This document shows positions 1 to 11,170 of a stretch of DNA of 64,000 nt, piece after piece. Each line of letters starts with the position of its first letter. Position 1 is the first letter of the stretch. The notes beneath the pieces were generated by a model, which ran no database searches, was not told where the DNA came from, and saw nothing but the letters and a program-made list of their open reading frames with translations. The stretch is from NCBI RefSeq assembly GCF_030936135.1, contig NC_082600.1, forward strand, positions 24,249,943 through 24,313,942, given 5' to 3'. The DNA is from Gavia stellata. Lineage: Eukaryota > Chordata > Aves > Gaviiformes > Gaviidae. The translations under genes and the position numbers were made by a program.

Positions 1-2117
1 TTGTTCACTGTAGTTTATTGAAACAGGGAGATTATTTTTGTTTTGCATAGAAATTTGGGGATCGTTAGCCAAGGGATGTGGGGAATTCTTCTAGCCTCAA
101 ATTTGTCAGTATTACACACCCACGAGTCAATTATTTCACTTTGCTGTCATACAATGAATGCAGGCTCTTAGAAGGTGCCAGACTGACAGCTTTGAAGTCT
201 ACAGAACAGGTTTTGCAGAGGCATCAGCAGTCCCAGTTCTCCTCGTGCACTTCGATCTTTCTGAACCACTGTGGCTTGACTATAAGACAGCCTCAGTTAT
301 ACCCAGAATTTAGGTATAACTTGACATCTCTCAGGATATTCTGTTCTTTCCCTGTCCAGAAGTGTCCCAGTTATATGGCCTTTTTCTTCCTTAGTTCATT
401 TGAGTACTGGCTCAGTTTGGCATCTATTGGATGAAACGACCTCTAATTGTAGTGCTGCCTTGTGGACTGAGTGGGCAGTGAGGCTGGCTTCCTTTTCCTG
501 CTCTGGGGACTCCCCTCAAAATTGCCGTGGAGAGCTGCTCCAGTGGGCAGTTTGCATTCTCACTACCTGTACTCAGCCCCACTGCAAATAAACTGGAGGA
601 ATCAGGTCTTCTGGGCTATTAAATCAGCACCTCTCCCAGCTGCCAGTTTCACAGAATAATCAACTTTCAGTTATGCAGCATAATGGCAGTGGTAGAATAA
701 CCCAAATAAAACAAAACTGAGGCTGATACAAAAGGTAAATAAATTAGGCAGTAAGGATATATTTAGCGTGCTCACCTTTGAAAGGCTGGTAAGCGGATTC
801 CTGTAGAGAACAGAGGCAGCTTTAAGCAGGCAGAATGGGGCTGGGTGCCAGCGGATGAACGTTGCTCCATTCAGATGCGGTGCTGCGGCCAGGAGTGACG
901 GAGGAAGGCAGGGCCTGGTGAATCCACGCCGTGGGTAATCCATCCAGGTATCACTGAGACTTGCCTGAAAAATTTTATTTTTCATTGAAGATATTATTTC
1001 TTTAAGAAAATATGCTACTGATCCTAATCAAAAAGTGGAAATAGAAAGTCAGTCAACACTCCATGGCATTTTAAGTGAGGGAATTGTTGCTGAGAGAAGG
1101 GGGAGATTTTTCTCTTTTGGCAAAGAGAAAAAAATGCAGTTTTATGAAAGGTACAAATTCTTGTTTGGTTGCAATAAACAAATTTTGCCCAGGGCCAGGG
1201 AGGCAAAGCTAAGCTAAACTTTCTCGTTCCCATCTCTAGCCATATCACTCTGCAGCTGCGCAATTCTCCAGGGATAAGCTCATGGACACACTAACTAGCT
1301 CTCAAACAAAAAGCTTCATTCTTTGTTTTTGGCAGTGAAAGCAGTGAGAAGCAGCAAGGCAGGCACACAGGTTGTGCTGAATCCTTTGGGATGATCTCTC
1401 CCATGAACCTCCTGGGGGTAGGACAGGAGCAGCAGCCTTGCTTGCCTGTCACTGTGAGGTACCCTTTCCCAGCTGTGTTGCAAAGAGTAACTGCATTCAA
1501 AATGGTCTTGCTTAGTCTGAGAAAATAAGGCTGAGTAACCAAAATATCAATCAGTCTGCTTGTTTTGGGCTTTAAGGTCTTGCATTTAGGTACCTAGATA
1601 CAGTGCGACTGAGTACCATGACAGCTTAACAGGTAGTTCAGCCACAAAGAAGTACAGACCTACACAACCAGCTGAAGGCTGTAAAATACACTATCTGACA
1701 TGCAGAAAGCTAGTATGGATCCACTATAAATTGAGATCAGAGAAAGTGGCCTGAGCAGTAGTAACTCCACCTCAAATTTCCTGTGTCTAGGCACAGTTAT
1801 CAAGAGAGTTGCAGTAAACAAACTTACTAGCTTCCCGTGTCCTAATCTTCATGCTACTGTGGTTGAAACTGGGAAGAAACACGAAGCTATGCATGGATAC
1901 AGTTTTGATGGCACTGATTTCTATAAACATTACAGAATATGAACATCTATACCGATACTGTTGACTTTAGCCACATACAAGGTCTAGTAACAGTGAATGC
2001 TTTAATGTTGTTGGCTTTGCTCATTCCACCTTGACAAATTATGGATGATATGTTTAATTTCCCATTACTGAACCTGACTGCTCCTTAGATTACGGGAGGA
2101 CTTTTATTTTCTTTTGC

Positions 2118-2186
2118 TGATGGAGAACTGAGGTACATTGTAGGGCTGTGCCCAAATTATATAGGAAGGTATGGCAGAGCAGATAA
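2118..2186 (-). repeat. MIR/CORE-SINE-like relic
   Basis: By eye this follows the reverse complement of the MIR core: a GAACTGAGG-type segment, then a degraded 'GTGCCCAAATTA' stretch in place of the usual GCCCAAGGTCACA, then GGCAGAGCAGA. It is short and strongly diverged, so the family name is tentative. Confidence 0.4.
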
Positions 2187-3249
2187 CTGAAATGAGCTTT
2201 AGCTGAACCCTATCTCAGTTCTTTCACGTGTATCTTCAACCCTGCCTAATTCTTCCTCACTTATCAAATTCACCCAGTTTTCCTTCAAGAGAGTAAACGC
2301 TCTCTTAATGCCTCAAGGTATAAAAGATCTAGCCTTTCTTCCTTGCTTCTTGAAGGTCTGCAGGGAAATAAGAGACTGTTGGCTTCAACACTGAGATTAT
2401 GCTGCAGATACCCGCCTTGCACAAAAGATGCAAATAGTGGTTTCCCTTGTGTTTTTGATGTCTGAGAGAAATAAACACAGGGATGAATTGTTTCAGCCAA
2501 GAAGGAGAGAAGCCATTTCAACAAGAAGAAGCAGGGATTATGCTTTCCTTCTCTGTTGAAGACTGCTGTACCCTGACTGTCAAGCTGAGAACCAGTGCTT
2601 GTGCCCTGCAGGGACAGACTGCTTCTGAAGACAGCCATGGCAAAAAATGTCTTTTTACATTTCTATTTAGTCAAAAGACTTTTGTCTTTATGGTTGGATT
2701 AGGTAGCTATCAGGATCTCTTGACTGAAGCTCTCAAACACACAATCTGAGGTAGTCCTGTTTAACTCAACACACACACTCTGCTTTATAGGCAAGGAAGA
2801 CGATGTAGTAAATATGAAAGACCATCTCACACTAGTGCTCCATGGGCTTCCTGCTCAGCTCTGATGCACTTCAAAGCTCCATAGCTGTCTGGTCTCCAGC
2901 TGTCTTACAAACAACCTCTTCACCCGTGAAGCATGCTGTGGGTAGGGGCAGTTGTTTCACAGGAACCCAGAATACATTGTGTTCCCAGCCTAGGTTCTCG
3001 CCTGACTTTACCTCTGGGGAACAGGAAGAGCCTGAGCTGGACTGTCCTCAGAGCTGTTTGCAAACTGTTCTCAGAAACAATGGCTGATGATTCATCTGGC
3101 ATCATCATCAACAATCTCCAGGCCTGCCTTTTAACAAACCTTCCCAAAATAAAGAAAGGGGACCTACCCAGACAGAATCATGTATGTTTTAGTGATGGAT
3201 CTACAGAAGAGTAATCTAGGTTTAAGAGTGCTTGTAATCAAGTGATTAC

Positions 3250-3322
3250 ATATGCTTGCCTGAGGTCAGACAGTAAGCTAGTTTAGCAGCTCTGGGGACC
3301 CTTGTTCCTGTGTTGTGCTCAC
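3250..3322 (-). repeat. MIR/CORE-SINE-like relic
   Basis: The order CTTGCCTGAGGTCAGACAG, then GCTAGTTTAGCAGCTCTGGGGACCC, matches the reverse complement of the MIR core region (CTTGCCCAAGGTCACACAGCTAG ... GGCAGAGCTGGGA). It is one of several such relics near DIO2. Confidence 0.55.
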
Positions 3323-4079
3323 ATGACATGAGCATGCTGACTCATCCATGTGTGGGGATATATAAATGCCTGCTTATAACGTGTTTTTGCAAGTTTTAGT
3401 AATAAAGCCAGATCTGTGAGGTTGCAATCCTTTCTATGGCAACAGAACACTGTCATCACCAACATTTTGACTTAAAAATTGTTATAGTTTGAAAAAGAAA
3501 CTCAGTTCTTTTTTTTGTTTATGCTAGTAACACAGAAGGTCACTGGTTTAATGTGCGTAACCTTTTAAAGTTATTTCTTTGAGTAAACATTTGCTGGAAG
3601 ATATCCTGTCTGGGTGATATCTTTGGCAGATGCCTGATATTATGCTACCTAAACAAACTTTTCTTTGGTGAGCCCAAGGCAAGACATGAGGTGGCCTTTC
3701 TAGAGGTATGCATCCTAGTATAATGACAGCCCAAGTGGTGTTACAATATTTGAAAATGAAAGACCCCAGAGCAGGGAAGATTGATGGTGTTTACTTTCTA
3801 CAGTTGCTAGCAGTGAAAGGATAGTGACGACTGATGAAGACTAAGATATATTAATGAAGGAAGCTTGTACTACTCATCAAGGATGTGAGTTGACAGAGCT
3901 TAGGATATCATGCTGGCATCTCTGGGAATGAAATATATATGCTGAGGAGAGCCTACATAAGCACATAGGGAAGACATCCACTCAAAACCAAAATTATGGA
4001 TGTCCGCAACATGAAATATTTACCTAAGGAAGTTAGAACCATGCTAAAAAAAACCCAAACAAAATGTGTCTACTGTACC

Positions 4080-4096
4080 AAAAAAAAAAAAAAAAC
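4080..4096. repeat. Poly-A tract
   Basis: Run of 17 A within an A-rich stretch. No upstream LINE or SINE body was recognised, so a retroposed origin is not supported. Confidence 0.85.
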
Positions 4097-4922
4097 CTTG
4101 TGGAAAGAGGACTAAATGTCGGACTAAAAAGGTGAAACAAAGAGAAGTGCAAATGAACAAAGCAAACCTTCATCATAGGGCTGCGGGGGATGCTTGTGGT
4201 TGTTAAAGTACATATGTCTCTGCCAGAGGAAACTTCTTTCTTTTTTAATAAGCTTTTAACCAAAAGTTAGTTATCCTTATTAGACTAGTGGATGTAAATA
4301 GTTATCATAGGGGAATATGAAAGTCCTTGAAGCTCAGTTGATTAACAGCATTTAAGGCTGTTAAAATAATATTATTTTTAAGCAGGGAACTTTAGCTTAA
4401 AACCCCCAAACCTTCAAAAACTTTTTCTCTCTTTCCTATCTTCTTCTCTTACACATCAATAGATGAAGTCAGTGCTAGGTGTTCACTTATGTTTCCTTAA
4501 ATACCAAGAAGACAACAGAAGATATTTAAACACTATACATGTTGTACTTCACGGAGGTGGGAGGAGAATGTACAGAAATGTGCCCTTTCTTGGGATGCAT
4601 CAACACACACACCTTCCTGGAAGAAACAAAAAAGCAAAGTTAAAAAAACAGCCATGAGAAAAAAACCATTGACAACAGAAGCCTGCGTTGCTGTGTCACC
4701 TTCCATGTCATATGAAAATACTTTTTCCGAAATTTGAAAGCATTTTGTAAGAGCAGTCAGAAGCATTGTTTTTTTTCTTTTTCCTTTTCAAAGCAAAGCA
4801 AAGTTCCACCCTTGCTGTCTGTCTCTCTTTTTTCTCCTCTCTCTTAAAAAAAAAAAAAAGTTTTGAGAATTTCATTTTTCTATTCACTGCAGTCCTGGCC
4901 AAAGTAAAGCCCTCTTTTACAT

Positions 4923-4930
4923 TGACGTCA
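4923..4930. promoter_or_regulatory. Consensus cAMP response element (CRE)
   Basis: The full palindromic CRE TGACGTCA lies 58 bp upstream of the TATA box, so about 90 bp upstream of the expected start site. Mammalian DIO2 promoters are known to carry a functional CRE at a comparable position, which drives cAMP and cold/adrenergic induction. The match in sequence and spacing makes this a strong candidate for the same element. Confidence 0.85.
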
Positions 4931-4987
4931 AGATCTTTACTAAGATTAGGGTTTCATTTCTCTATTGCAGCAATTAGCTAGGGAATG

Positions 4988-4994
4988 TATAAAA
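4988..4994 (+). promoter_or_regulatory. DIO2 TATA box
   Basis: TATAAAA sits about 655 bp upstream of the DIO2 start codon. A start site 25-30 bp downstream would fall near 5015-5020 and give a 5' leader of about 630 nt, close to the long leader known for mammalian DIO2. The CRE 58 bp upstream supports this as the core promoter. Confidence 0.8.
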
Positions 4995-5057
4995 GGCTTC
5001 AGGGAAGCAAGCTGGGACTCCAGAGGGGAAAGCACTTTGCACCACAGGCAGATAGCA

Positions 5058-5175
5058 AAAGAGAGGGCGAGAGGAGGAAGGCAGGAATACAGAGAGGCGG
5101 GGGGGGCGGGGGGAGGGAGGGAGGGAGAGAGAGAGGGAAAGAGAGAAAGAGAGAGAGGGAGGGAGGGAGGGAGGA
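5058..5175 (+). repeat. Purine-rich (GA/GGGA)n tract in the 5' UTR
   Basis: About 115 bp of almost pure A/G on the + strand, including a G run at 5099-5105, GGGA repeats and GA repeats. In the transcript this would be a long polypurine stretch. It is simple-sequence DNA and probably varies in length between individuals. Confidence 0.85.
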
Positions 5176-5255
5176 AGGAACAGAAAGTTTGTGTACCTAA
5201 ACCTTTTTCAAAAAAAGTATTGTTGCACCTGGTAGCCAGCTTTACTGACACAGAC

Positions 5256-5616
5256 ATGAGGGGTCTGTTCAGTGCTTAAATAGCTGAGAAACAATGGGAT
5301 AGTGCAGGAAAGTTAAAAATTAACAGCCTCAGCTTAAATTTTGTAACTGCTGGGAACTGGAAACACAGCTGCCTCTCTCTTCAACAAAATCAGGTCTCCT
5401 GGTTAAGGGAAGAATTTTTGTTAACGTCTTAGTTTCTGAAAAATAAGCAGCTCTGAGTTGAATGAGTATCACGCAGTTATGGTTTTACCCAGCCTGCTCA
5501 TATTCAACTATCTCTGCTCATTTTAAAGAGAGCGGCTGAGAGAGGGGTAAGGAGGCTTTTGAAATGCTTTTTACTTTACTTTTTAAATGAGGGTACAGAG
5601 CAAAAAAAGGAGCTGA
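5256..5616 (+). promoter_or_regulatory. Cluster of six upstream ORFs in the DIO2 leader
   Basis: Six ATGs precede the DIO2 start, each closed by a stop before it: 5256-5279 (7 codons plus stop), 5294-5302 (ATG GGA TAG), 5462-5539 (25 codons), 5479-5526 (15 codons, nested in another frame), 5564-5590 (8 codons) and 5587-5616 (9 codons). The last two overlap as ATGA, the stop of one lying on the start of the next. The 25-codon uORF has T at -3, a weak context. Upstream ORFs are known to repress translation of DIO2 mRNA in other vertebrates, and that is the inferred role here. Confidence 0.75.
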
Positions 5617-5648
5617 AGGTATCCGGCTGAAGAGAAGCAGCAAGGAAG

Positions 5649-5870
5649 ATGGGTCTGCTAAGTGTGGATTTGCTGATCACGCTTCAGATCTTGCCGGTCT
5701 TTTTCTCCAATTGCCTCTTCCTTGCGCTGTATGACTCTGTGATCCTCCTGAAGCACATGGTGCTATTTCTGAGCCGGTCTAAATCTGGGCGCGGTGAGTG
5801 GCGGAGGATGCTGACCTCGGAGGGGCTGCGCTGCGTCTGGAACAGCTTCCTCCTGGACGCCTATAAGCAG
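5649..5870 (+). CDS. DIO2: DIO2 coding exon 1 (type 2 iodothyronine deiodinase, N-terminus)
   Basis: This exon encodes residues 1-74 of type 2 deiodinase, the selenoenzyme that removes the outer-ring iodine from thyroxine (T4) to make active T3. It starts MGLLSVDLLITLQILPVFF, with a strong start context. Residues about 9-35 form the hydrophobic N-terminal segment that anchors the enzyme in the ER membrane with the catalytic domain facing the cytosol. A basic linker (SRSKSGRGEWRR) and the conserved LLDAYKQ follow. The exon ends at CAG followed by the donor GTGGGT, in phase 0. The open frame runs on to 5918 inside the intron but loses similarity to the family at the donor. Identity is very secure from the N-terminus and the join to exon 2. 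Confidence 0.97.
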
Positions 5871-6067
5871 GTGGGTACACGGCGATGGGGATGGGGACGG
5901 GCAGGTCGGGGTGGGTAAACTGTGATGAACATCCCTGTTGTCAACGGAGTAGGGAAGGGAATGACTCTGTGCGGTGCAGACTATCTCCTATTCGATGTTG
6001 TGTGTGATGGGAGAGGTATAAACTGAAAGGAGCGGTACTTTTAAGTCAGGGCTAAGGGTTCACGAGA

Positions 6068-6215
6068 TTCAGGAGCTGCTCTGCCACTAACTCGCTGTGC
6101 AGCCATGGCCATGTCACTTAGTTTAGCTGTACCTCAGTTTCCCCACCAGTACGAATAATAATCTTCATGTTTATAAAGTATTTCAAGATCTTTGTGTGAT
6201 AGTAATTGTAAAATA
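6068..6215 (+). repeat. MIR-like SINE relic
   Basis: The clearest MIR-like copy in the window. In order it reads GCTCTGCCACTAACTCGCTG, a degraded GTGACCTTGGGCAAGTCACTTA equivalent (GCCATGTCACTTAG), CTGTACCTCAGTTTCCCCA, then AATAATAAT and a TATAAAGTATTT tail. All parts are in consensus order on the + strand. MIR/CORE-SINE copies are ancient and rare in birds, so survival here is noteworthy. Confidence 0.75.
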
Positions 6216-6629
6216 CTCTAGATGTTTTCACAGCTGTTGTTTAATTGTTTGCCATGTGAGATCCTCAGAGATTATACGAAGACTGCATCTTCAAATAGAG
6301 CTCTACATTGATGGACATCATCTATGTAACATAGAACTGTTTTAATTAGAGTAAAAGATAGAAATGAACCTTTGTCATTACACTGGCATTTTCTATTACT
6401 TATATGTTAGTTTTTATATTGGAGGAAGCATCCAGGTAATAGTAAAACTGTGCACAGAGTAAACCAGCCTTTTTTCTTCATGAAATCAGTGACAGAGGGA
6501 CATGTCAGAGGTTAAAAATGAACTTGACTAGCTGAGCGACAGCTGCCTGGTGATTTAAGTTAATAAAGCCAATAGCAGTTATGCAACATGTACTTTTTTT
6601 TCCTTTTAAGTTTTGTACAAACATTACCC

Positions 6630-6785
6630 AGTGGTACTGCCCAGGTCTCATGAGGTAGTTATAGTTCCCTTTTATAGATTGAAAAGGTGGACCCAAAAAG
6701 ATTAAATTTCTTGCACAGGCCACCCAGTTAGTAAGTAGAAGAACTGGATTCAGAGCTCTGTGGCTTCCAAAACAGTGCTTAGTCT
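6630..6785 (-). repeat. MIR-like SINE relic
   Basis: This follows the reverse complement of MIR: CCCTTTTATAGATTGAAAAG (for CATTTTACAGATGAGGAAAC), then TTAAATTTCTTGCACAGGCC, CACCCAGTTAGTAAGTAG, AACTGGATTCAGAGCTCTG and GGCTTCCAAAACAGTGCT. The order is intact and divergence is moderate. Confidence 0.7.
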
Positions 6786-7261
6786 GTTAATGTGTTGTCT
6801 TATTTAGACCATCTAATTTAACATATGCCATGTGATGTCATGAGGTCATAGGGGTCCTATCCAAATGATATCTCTGCATCTTCTGAAATATTTCTTTTTG
6901 TACCACCTTCCCCCCAGTCCCCTTTTGCTCCCCCACAATGGCTTTTGTATTTGCTCTTACCTAGAGATGTGAAAAGTTGGTGGTGCTGGTGTTTGCTGGC
7001 TTTGTGATACGGGATACAAGCTGCTTAGCCTGAAACCCAAGCCACAGGGACATTAATTTTCAGTGCAAGACAAATATAAATAACATCAGCTTTTGCCAAA
7101 TGGGTCAACCTCTTACTGCCACCCTAGGAATCAGCCAGCTGGCTACTCAAATAAAGTAATGCTGAATGAAGCTCACTATTCTCCTAGCCCTTCTAGTTTC
7201 TGGTTTTAGTCTCTTCACATACATTAAGTAAGTAAATTTTACAGTGGTCTTGTTAAATGGG

Positions 7262-7380
7262 CTGGTGAACACAATTGTTCCCATTTTACAGCCAAGGTAA
7301 GGCAGGACAGTTAACACATGACTTGGTCAAGGCTCCGGTGGAAGTTGGTAGCATGGCTCTGAAACAGCCAAGTTTCCAGT
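7262..7380 (-). repeat. MIR-like SINE relic
   Basis: Reverse-complement MIR core: TTCCCATTTTACAGCCAAGG, ACAGTTAACACATGACTTGG, TCAAGGCTCCGGTGGAAG and GGTAGCATGGCTCTGAAA in consensus order. It lies about 500 bp after the previous relic in the same orientation. Confidence 0.65.
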
Positions 7381-8377
7381 TCCCACATTTGCAACCTCTA
7401 TGTGGCCCAGTGTCCAGAGAAGGTGTGGAGGAACCTTATATCCATGAGATATTTTCAATCTCATTTTGCTTAAATAACACAAAGTGATTTAAAATAAAGA
7501 TGTCGCATGCCTTTCTGTACTTTCCCAAGTCATACTTTGCCTTTTCCTTAGTACTGTTGATGTCAACCATGGAAGATACAGGGAGGATGACTCTGTGCTA
7601 TTTTTGGTGTTGGCAATGAAACTCACACCCTGAACTTTGGTAATTAAAAACTCTCCCTTATCACCATTAAATGACCTCGGTTGTTCAGGCCAATCAGCCT
7701 TTAAGGTCTCTAGAATGAATCCTGGGCCTCAATGAACTCAGCAAAAAAATGCATATAAACTTAAGCAAATTTTATCACCTTGTTCTAAAAAGGGGAGAAA
7801 ATCCATTCATGCCAGCTATCCTTAAGATGAAACTAATTGACCAACAATTCATGGAAGGACTCTATTTTCCTTAGTAGAATTATGGGACATAAGGACAGAA
7901 GATTATCAGAAACCTTGATTGTCACAGAAAGGTAGATAAGTGTAGAAATCAAATTGTAGAGGGGACACAATAAACTGAGGAGCAATATTAGGAGAAGAAG
8001 AGTCATCACCTCCACAACAGAGGAGAAACTTCTGCTGCTTCTGTAAGGAAGAGAAAGAAACAAAAGTTTCAGCTGGAAAGCTGTACTGGTAGAGTTGAAA
8101 AAAATTGAAATATACCCTGCTTTGTGGCATGTTTAAAAAGCATCAGAAATAGTGAAATATATTAAAGACTGTCCCATAAAGCATCTTTTTCCTTAAATTA
8201 TCTTCTAAATCCTGAATAGGACTGCCCAGTTGTGATATCTTAATCTTAGCCAATTAGTAAGGGTAGGAAATGAAAATGTTATTGAATCAGGGTACTAAAC
8301 AGCATGGCAAAATGCAGTTGATATCATAACAGTGATTTTTTTATTGCTCGCACTTGCTAGCTGAAGTCAGGTATTAG

Positions 8378-8420
8378 CAAAGTACTTAAGCAGGTGCTTA
8401 AGCTCATTCTATTGAGGACT
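8378..8420. repeat. Ancient amniote repeat fragment (TTAAGCA-type)
   Basis: AGTACTTAAGCAGGTGCTTA followed by GCTCATTCTATTGAGG resembles a degenerate element common in bird and reptile DNA, built around TTAAGCAYRTGCTTAA and a 'cattgacttcaatggga' motif. I do not know a secure family name. Related pieces lie at about 15.5, 44.4 and 60.5 kb. Confidence 0.45.
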
Positions 8421-9351
8421 ATTTATGAGATAATCACCATTTTCCAGCTAGCATAGGAGAATTGCAGATGTCTGAGATATACCAAAGCTAGACTGCCAGT
8501 TAGCAGAAGACTGGATTAAAGCAGTAACTATGCTTGGTTTTACTATGTTTTGTGTCACTTATGCAGAACTCTTCCTGCGTACATTTCATAACATTTTTCA
8601 CAAAAGTACTTGATGTAAAATTTCTATTCACAGAAAAATTTACTGGATGCCATTCCAGAAAAACTGTGGGTAGTTACTAGATTTGGGATTAAAGTAAATT
8701 TATTACAAGAAAGGAGCTCTGCCTTGAAAGCGCACAGACTGTCCCAGAATTAAGTGACTTTGTTTCCAGACTAGTGTGTACAAGATATGATCTTGGAATA
8801 GTTAAAGTAGAGTATATTTGAAAATAGCTATTCTGATGCATTTTCCCTTCTAGAAAAGCTTTTGAATGTCTTACTCAAATTTCAAGTTTCTTTTGTTCTG
8901 CTTTTTGTTGTTATTAAGTATTATTGCACATGACTTTTGGGTTAGGGCAATTATTTCATAGGCAAGATTACCTTATTGATATTTTGTTTATTTTTATTTA
9001 CTTATGTAAATTTTATCAATGATTAATATATTTCTTTTTACTTCCTTAGCTCCGAGTTCAGTATCTGTCACACTCAGTGTTGATATTGCCTACACTGCAC
9101 AAGCTTCGTGATTTACAGAACATCCTCTCCCTATTCTTTTCTGAGAGGCAAGCTTGTCTTACATTACAACAAGGGAGTCTTTAGGACCAGATTAATTGTC
9201 ATAACAGAGATAAATAGAACTAGTAGTCAAGTTAGATTAACTTTATATAATTGAAAAAGTGCAGCTATTTTATTTAAATGTTATTTTTCTAATTTACTGT
9301 TGTGCTCTATTTATCTACAGAAATGAGTGGCTTGATTCCTGAAGAGCAAAT

Positions 9352-9595
9352 CATGTATGTATGTGTGTGTAGGTATTTACACTTTTGTATGTGTTTGTAT
9401 GGATACCGATATACCTAAGTGTGTGTATCTGTCTCTATATATGTACATACATATACGTGTATGTGTGTAAAGGCAAATACACACACATAGGCATACATAA
9501 TCTGCTCTTTCAGGAGTCAGTCCTCTCTCATTTCTCTGTATATGTATACACATATATATGTGTATGTATACATATGTATAGATATGAATGCAACC
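9352..9595. repeat. TG/TA alternating microsatellite cluster
   Basis: About 240 bp dominated by imperfect (ATGT), (TG) and (TATA) runs, broken by short unique pieces. It contains a perfect 20-bp palindrome at 9546-9565 (half-site ATACACATAT). Alternating purine-pyrimidine sequence of this kind can form Z-DNA or cruciforms. The open frame through it is a low-complexity artefact. Confidence 0.85.
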
Positions 9596-10976
9596 ACACC
9601 TACTGATAAGAGAGAAAAAACAAAAGAGATTTTTGGGAGGGTGTTAGTGTGCCTTCTGCATGATTTATATAGGCCATCTGTACAAATGCCAGTGAGGCAT
9701 TTGTTTTAGCCCACAGCATGAATACTGAATGTGTCACATATCTTACAGAAATCCAGAGAAAGACCTAGAGAGTTTTGAAAAAACATTGTACTTACTTTTA
9801 AAAGCTTTTTTTACTTGCTAAGTTCCATGCTTTATTTAGCACTGGGATGAATCTGCTTTCTAAGATTCCAAAGATGAGAAATTGTTATCTTAAAATGCTT
9901 TTAAAATGGGTAAAAAAAAGGTTGCACCCATTAGCAGTGCCCAGTGGTAAGGCCTCGTGCTGGGGGCTTTTCCAGTGCCAGATATGAGCTTTGTGTTTCA
10001 GCAATGCAAAGCTACCATTCCTGGTCTCTAGCAGAGAGCTGTAAGGTTATCCTCTTCTCCACCTCAGTGCAGGGTAGTTAGGGAGAAGACCTTCAGGCAT
10101 CTCCCTGAAGCAGCCAAATGCTTAGGAATGCCGTAGTACACCTATGGGGATAACATGCACGTGTGCATGTATGCACATGTGTGTAAATGTACGCTACAGC
10201 CCTCAAAAGGATGCAGCTATCTCAAGCGATGGATGATGATGGGTGTGTGTATGTACTTGTACAGCTTTTTACTGTCTTAGAACAGGCCAGCAGCAAGCTC
10301 TGGCATGACAGACCCAGCACGGAGGGAACGGTTGGCACAGGATCCCAACTTCACAGCATAGGCCCAGCTCTGGATGTAGCAGCAAGTAGACTGGTTCAGT
10401 AAACACCCAGTGGGGTTTTCCTGAGATTTCAGGGAGGCACAATTAAATTATCTTTGGCTACTTCTGCCTGCCTGATAGGCACATTATTTATTCTTAAAAT
10501 GAATCAGTATGCAAAGCAGGACAGCCTGAAAACTGTCATGTTGAGTGCATGTTGCACAGCATTATCACAAAGCTATATGTGAGAGTAATAGAATGGCGTG
10601 ATCCTTTACCTGCTGTTTGGCTGTCCAGTAACTCTTTACTTTTTGGGGAAATCTTTTAAAGGTTGGAACAAAGACATAACCTCTATACTTATTATTTGTA
10701 TTTATTGTGTCTGGCAAGGTCTCTCTCTGCATTTGAGAGAGATAAAGGGAATTTGTGAAATAGAGCGTGTTGTATAGTTTCAAGGTTTAGAACTAGACAT
10801 TGTGTGGTATTAAAAATATTTTATTGGTTTTACAAAGTTCAGCCTTAGCAGAATTGTTTTCATTGACATTTGCAAATGAAAACAATCTTGAAAGAAGTGA
10901 GAAAAACAAAACAAAACCACAATTTAAACCTTTCCTGCAGTGTTTGGAACATAAATTCAACAGGATTTGGGCTTGT

Positions 10977-11016
10977 CATTGTCATTATTATTAAAACATT
11001 GTCATTATTATTAATA
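10977..11016. repeat. 20-bp tandem duplication
   Basis: Two adjacent 20-bp units beginning CATTGTCATTATTATTA (10977-10996 and 10997-11016) differ at a single base near the end. A simple local duplication. Confidence 0.9.
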
Positions 11017-11037
11017 TATAATTATGTTTGTTACAGT

Positions 11038-11170
11038 AGTGTCTGAGGACCAACCTAGACCAGGGACCCATTGTACCAAGCAGTGTCCTAAACAAGAGGA
11101 GCAGACAGTTTGTCCCACGGAGCTTACAGTTCAAACACTCAAGACAGACAAAGGGTAGGAAAAGGAATAT
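11038..11170 (+). repeat. Ancient amniote interspersed repeat
   Basis: The order GGGACCCATTGTACCAAGCA, GTGTCCTAAACA, GAGCTTACAGTTCAAACACT and AGACAGACAAAGGGTAGGAA resembles an old repeat frequent in reptile and bird genomes ('cattgtgctaggcactgtacaaac ... gagcttacaatct'). I recognise the pattern but cannot assign a family name with certainty. Confidence 0.5.

Larger units (their letters stand above)
1..4920. other. 5' flanking DNA of DIO2, no gene seen
   Basis: Only scattered ORFs of about 120 codons or fewer occur here, on both strands, and none resembles a protein I know or has a plausible splice structure. The stretch is AT-rich, with short A and T runs and two decayed MIR-like relics (listed separately). 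The last few hundred bases before the CRE and TATA box presumably contain proximal promoter sequence. Confidence 0.6.
5018..5648 (+). other. DIO2: DIO2 5' UTR (inferred)
   Basis: Inferred from the TATA box to the start codon. The start site near 5018 is an estimate, and splicing within the leader cannot be excluded. The leader contains a purine-rich tract and six upstream ATGs (separate entries). No ATG occurs between the predicted start site and 5256. The DIO2 start has a strong context (A at -3, G at +4). Confidence 0.65.

Noticed and set aside
4946..5279. Open frames on both strands across the DIO2 promoter and leader
   Set aside because: Composition is driven by the GA-rich tract (Arg/Gly/Glu on one strand, Pro/Ser/Leu on the other); the + frame starts upstream of the TATA box.
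5871..5918. Extension of the exon 1 open frame past the splice donor
   Set aside because: Similarity to deiodinase stops exactly at the CAG/GTGGGT donor, and exon 2 continues the protein in frame; the 16 extra codons are intronic.
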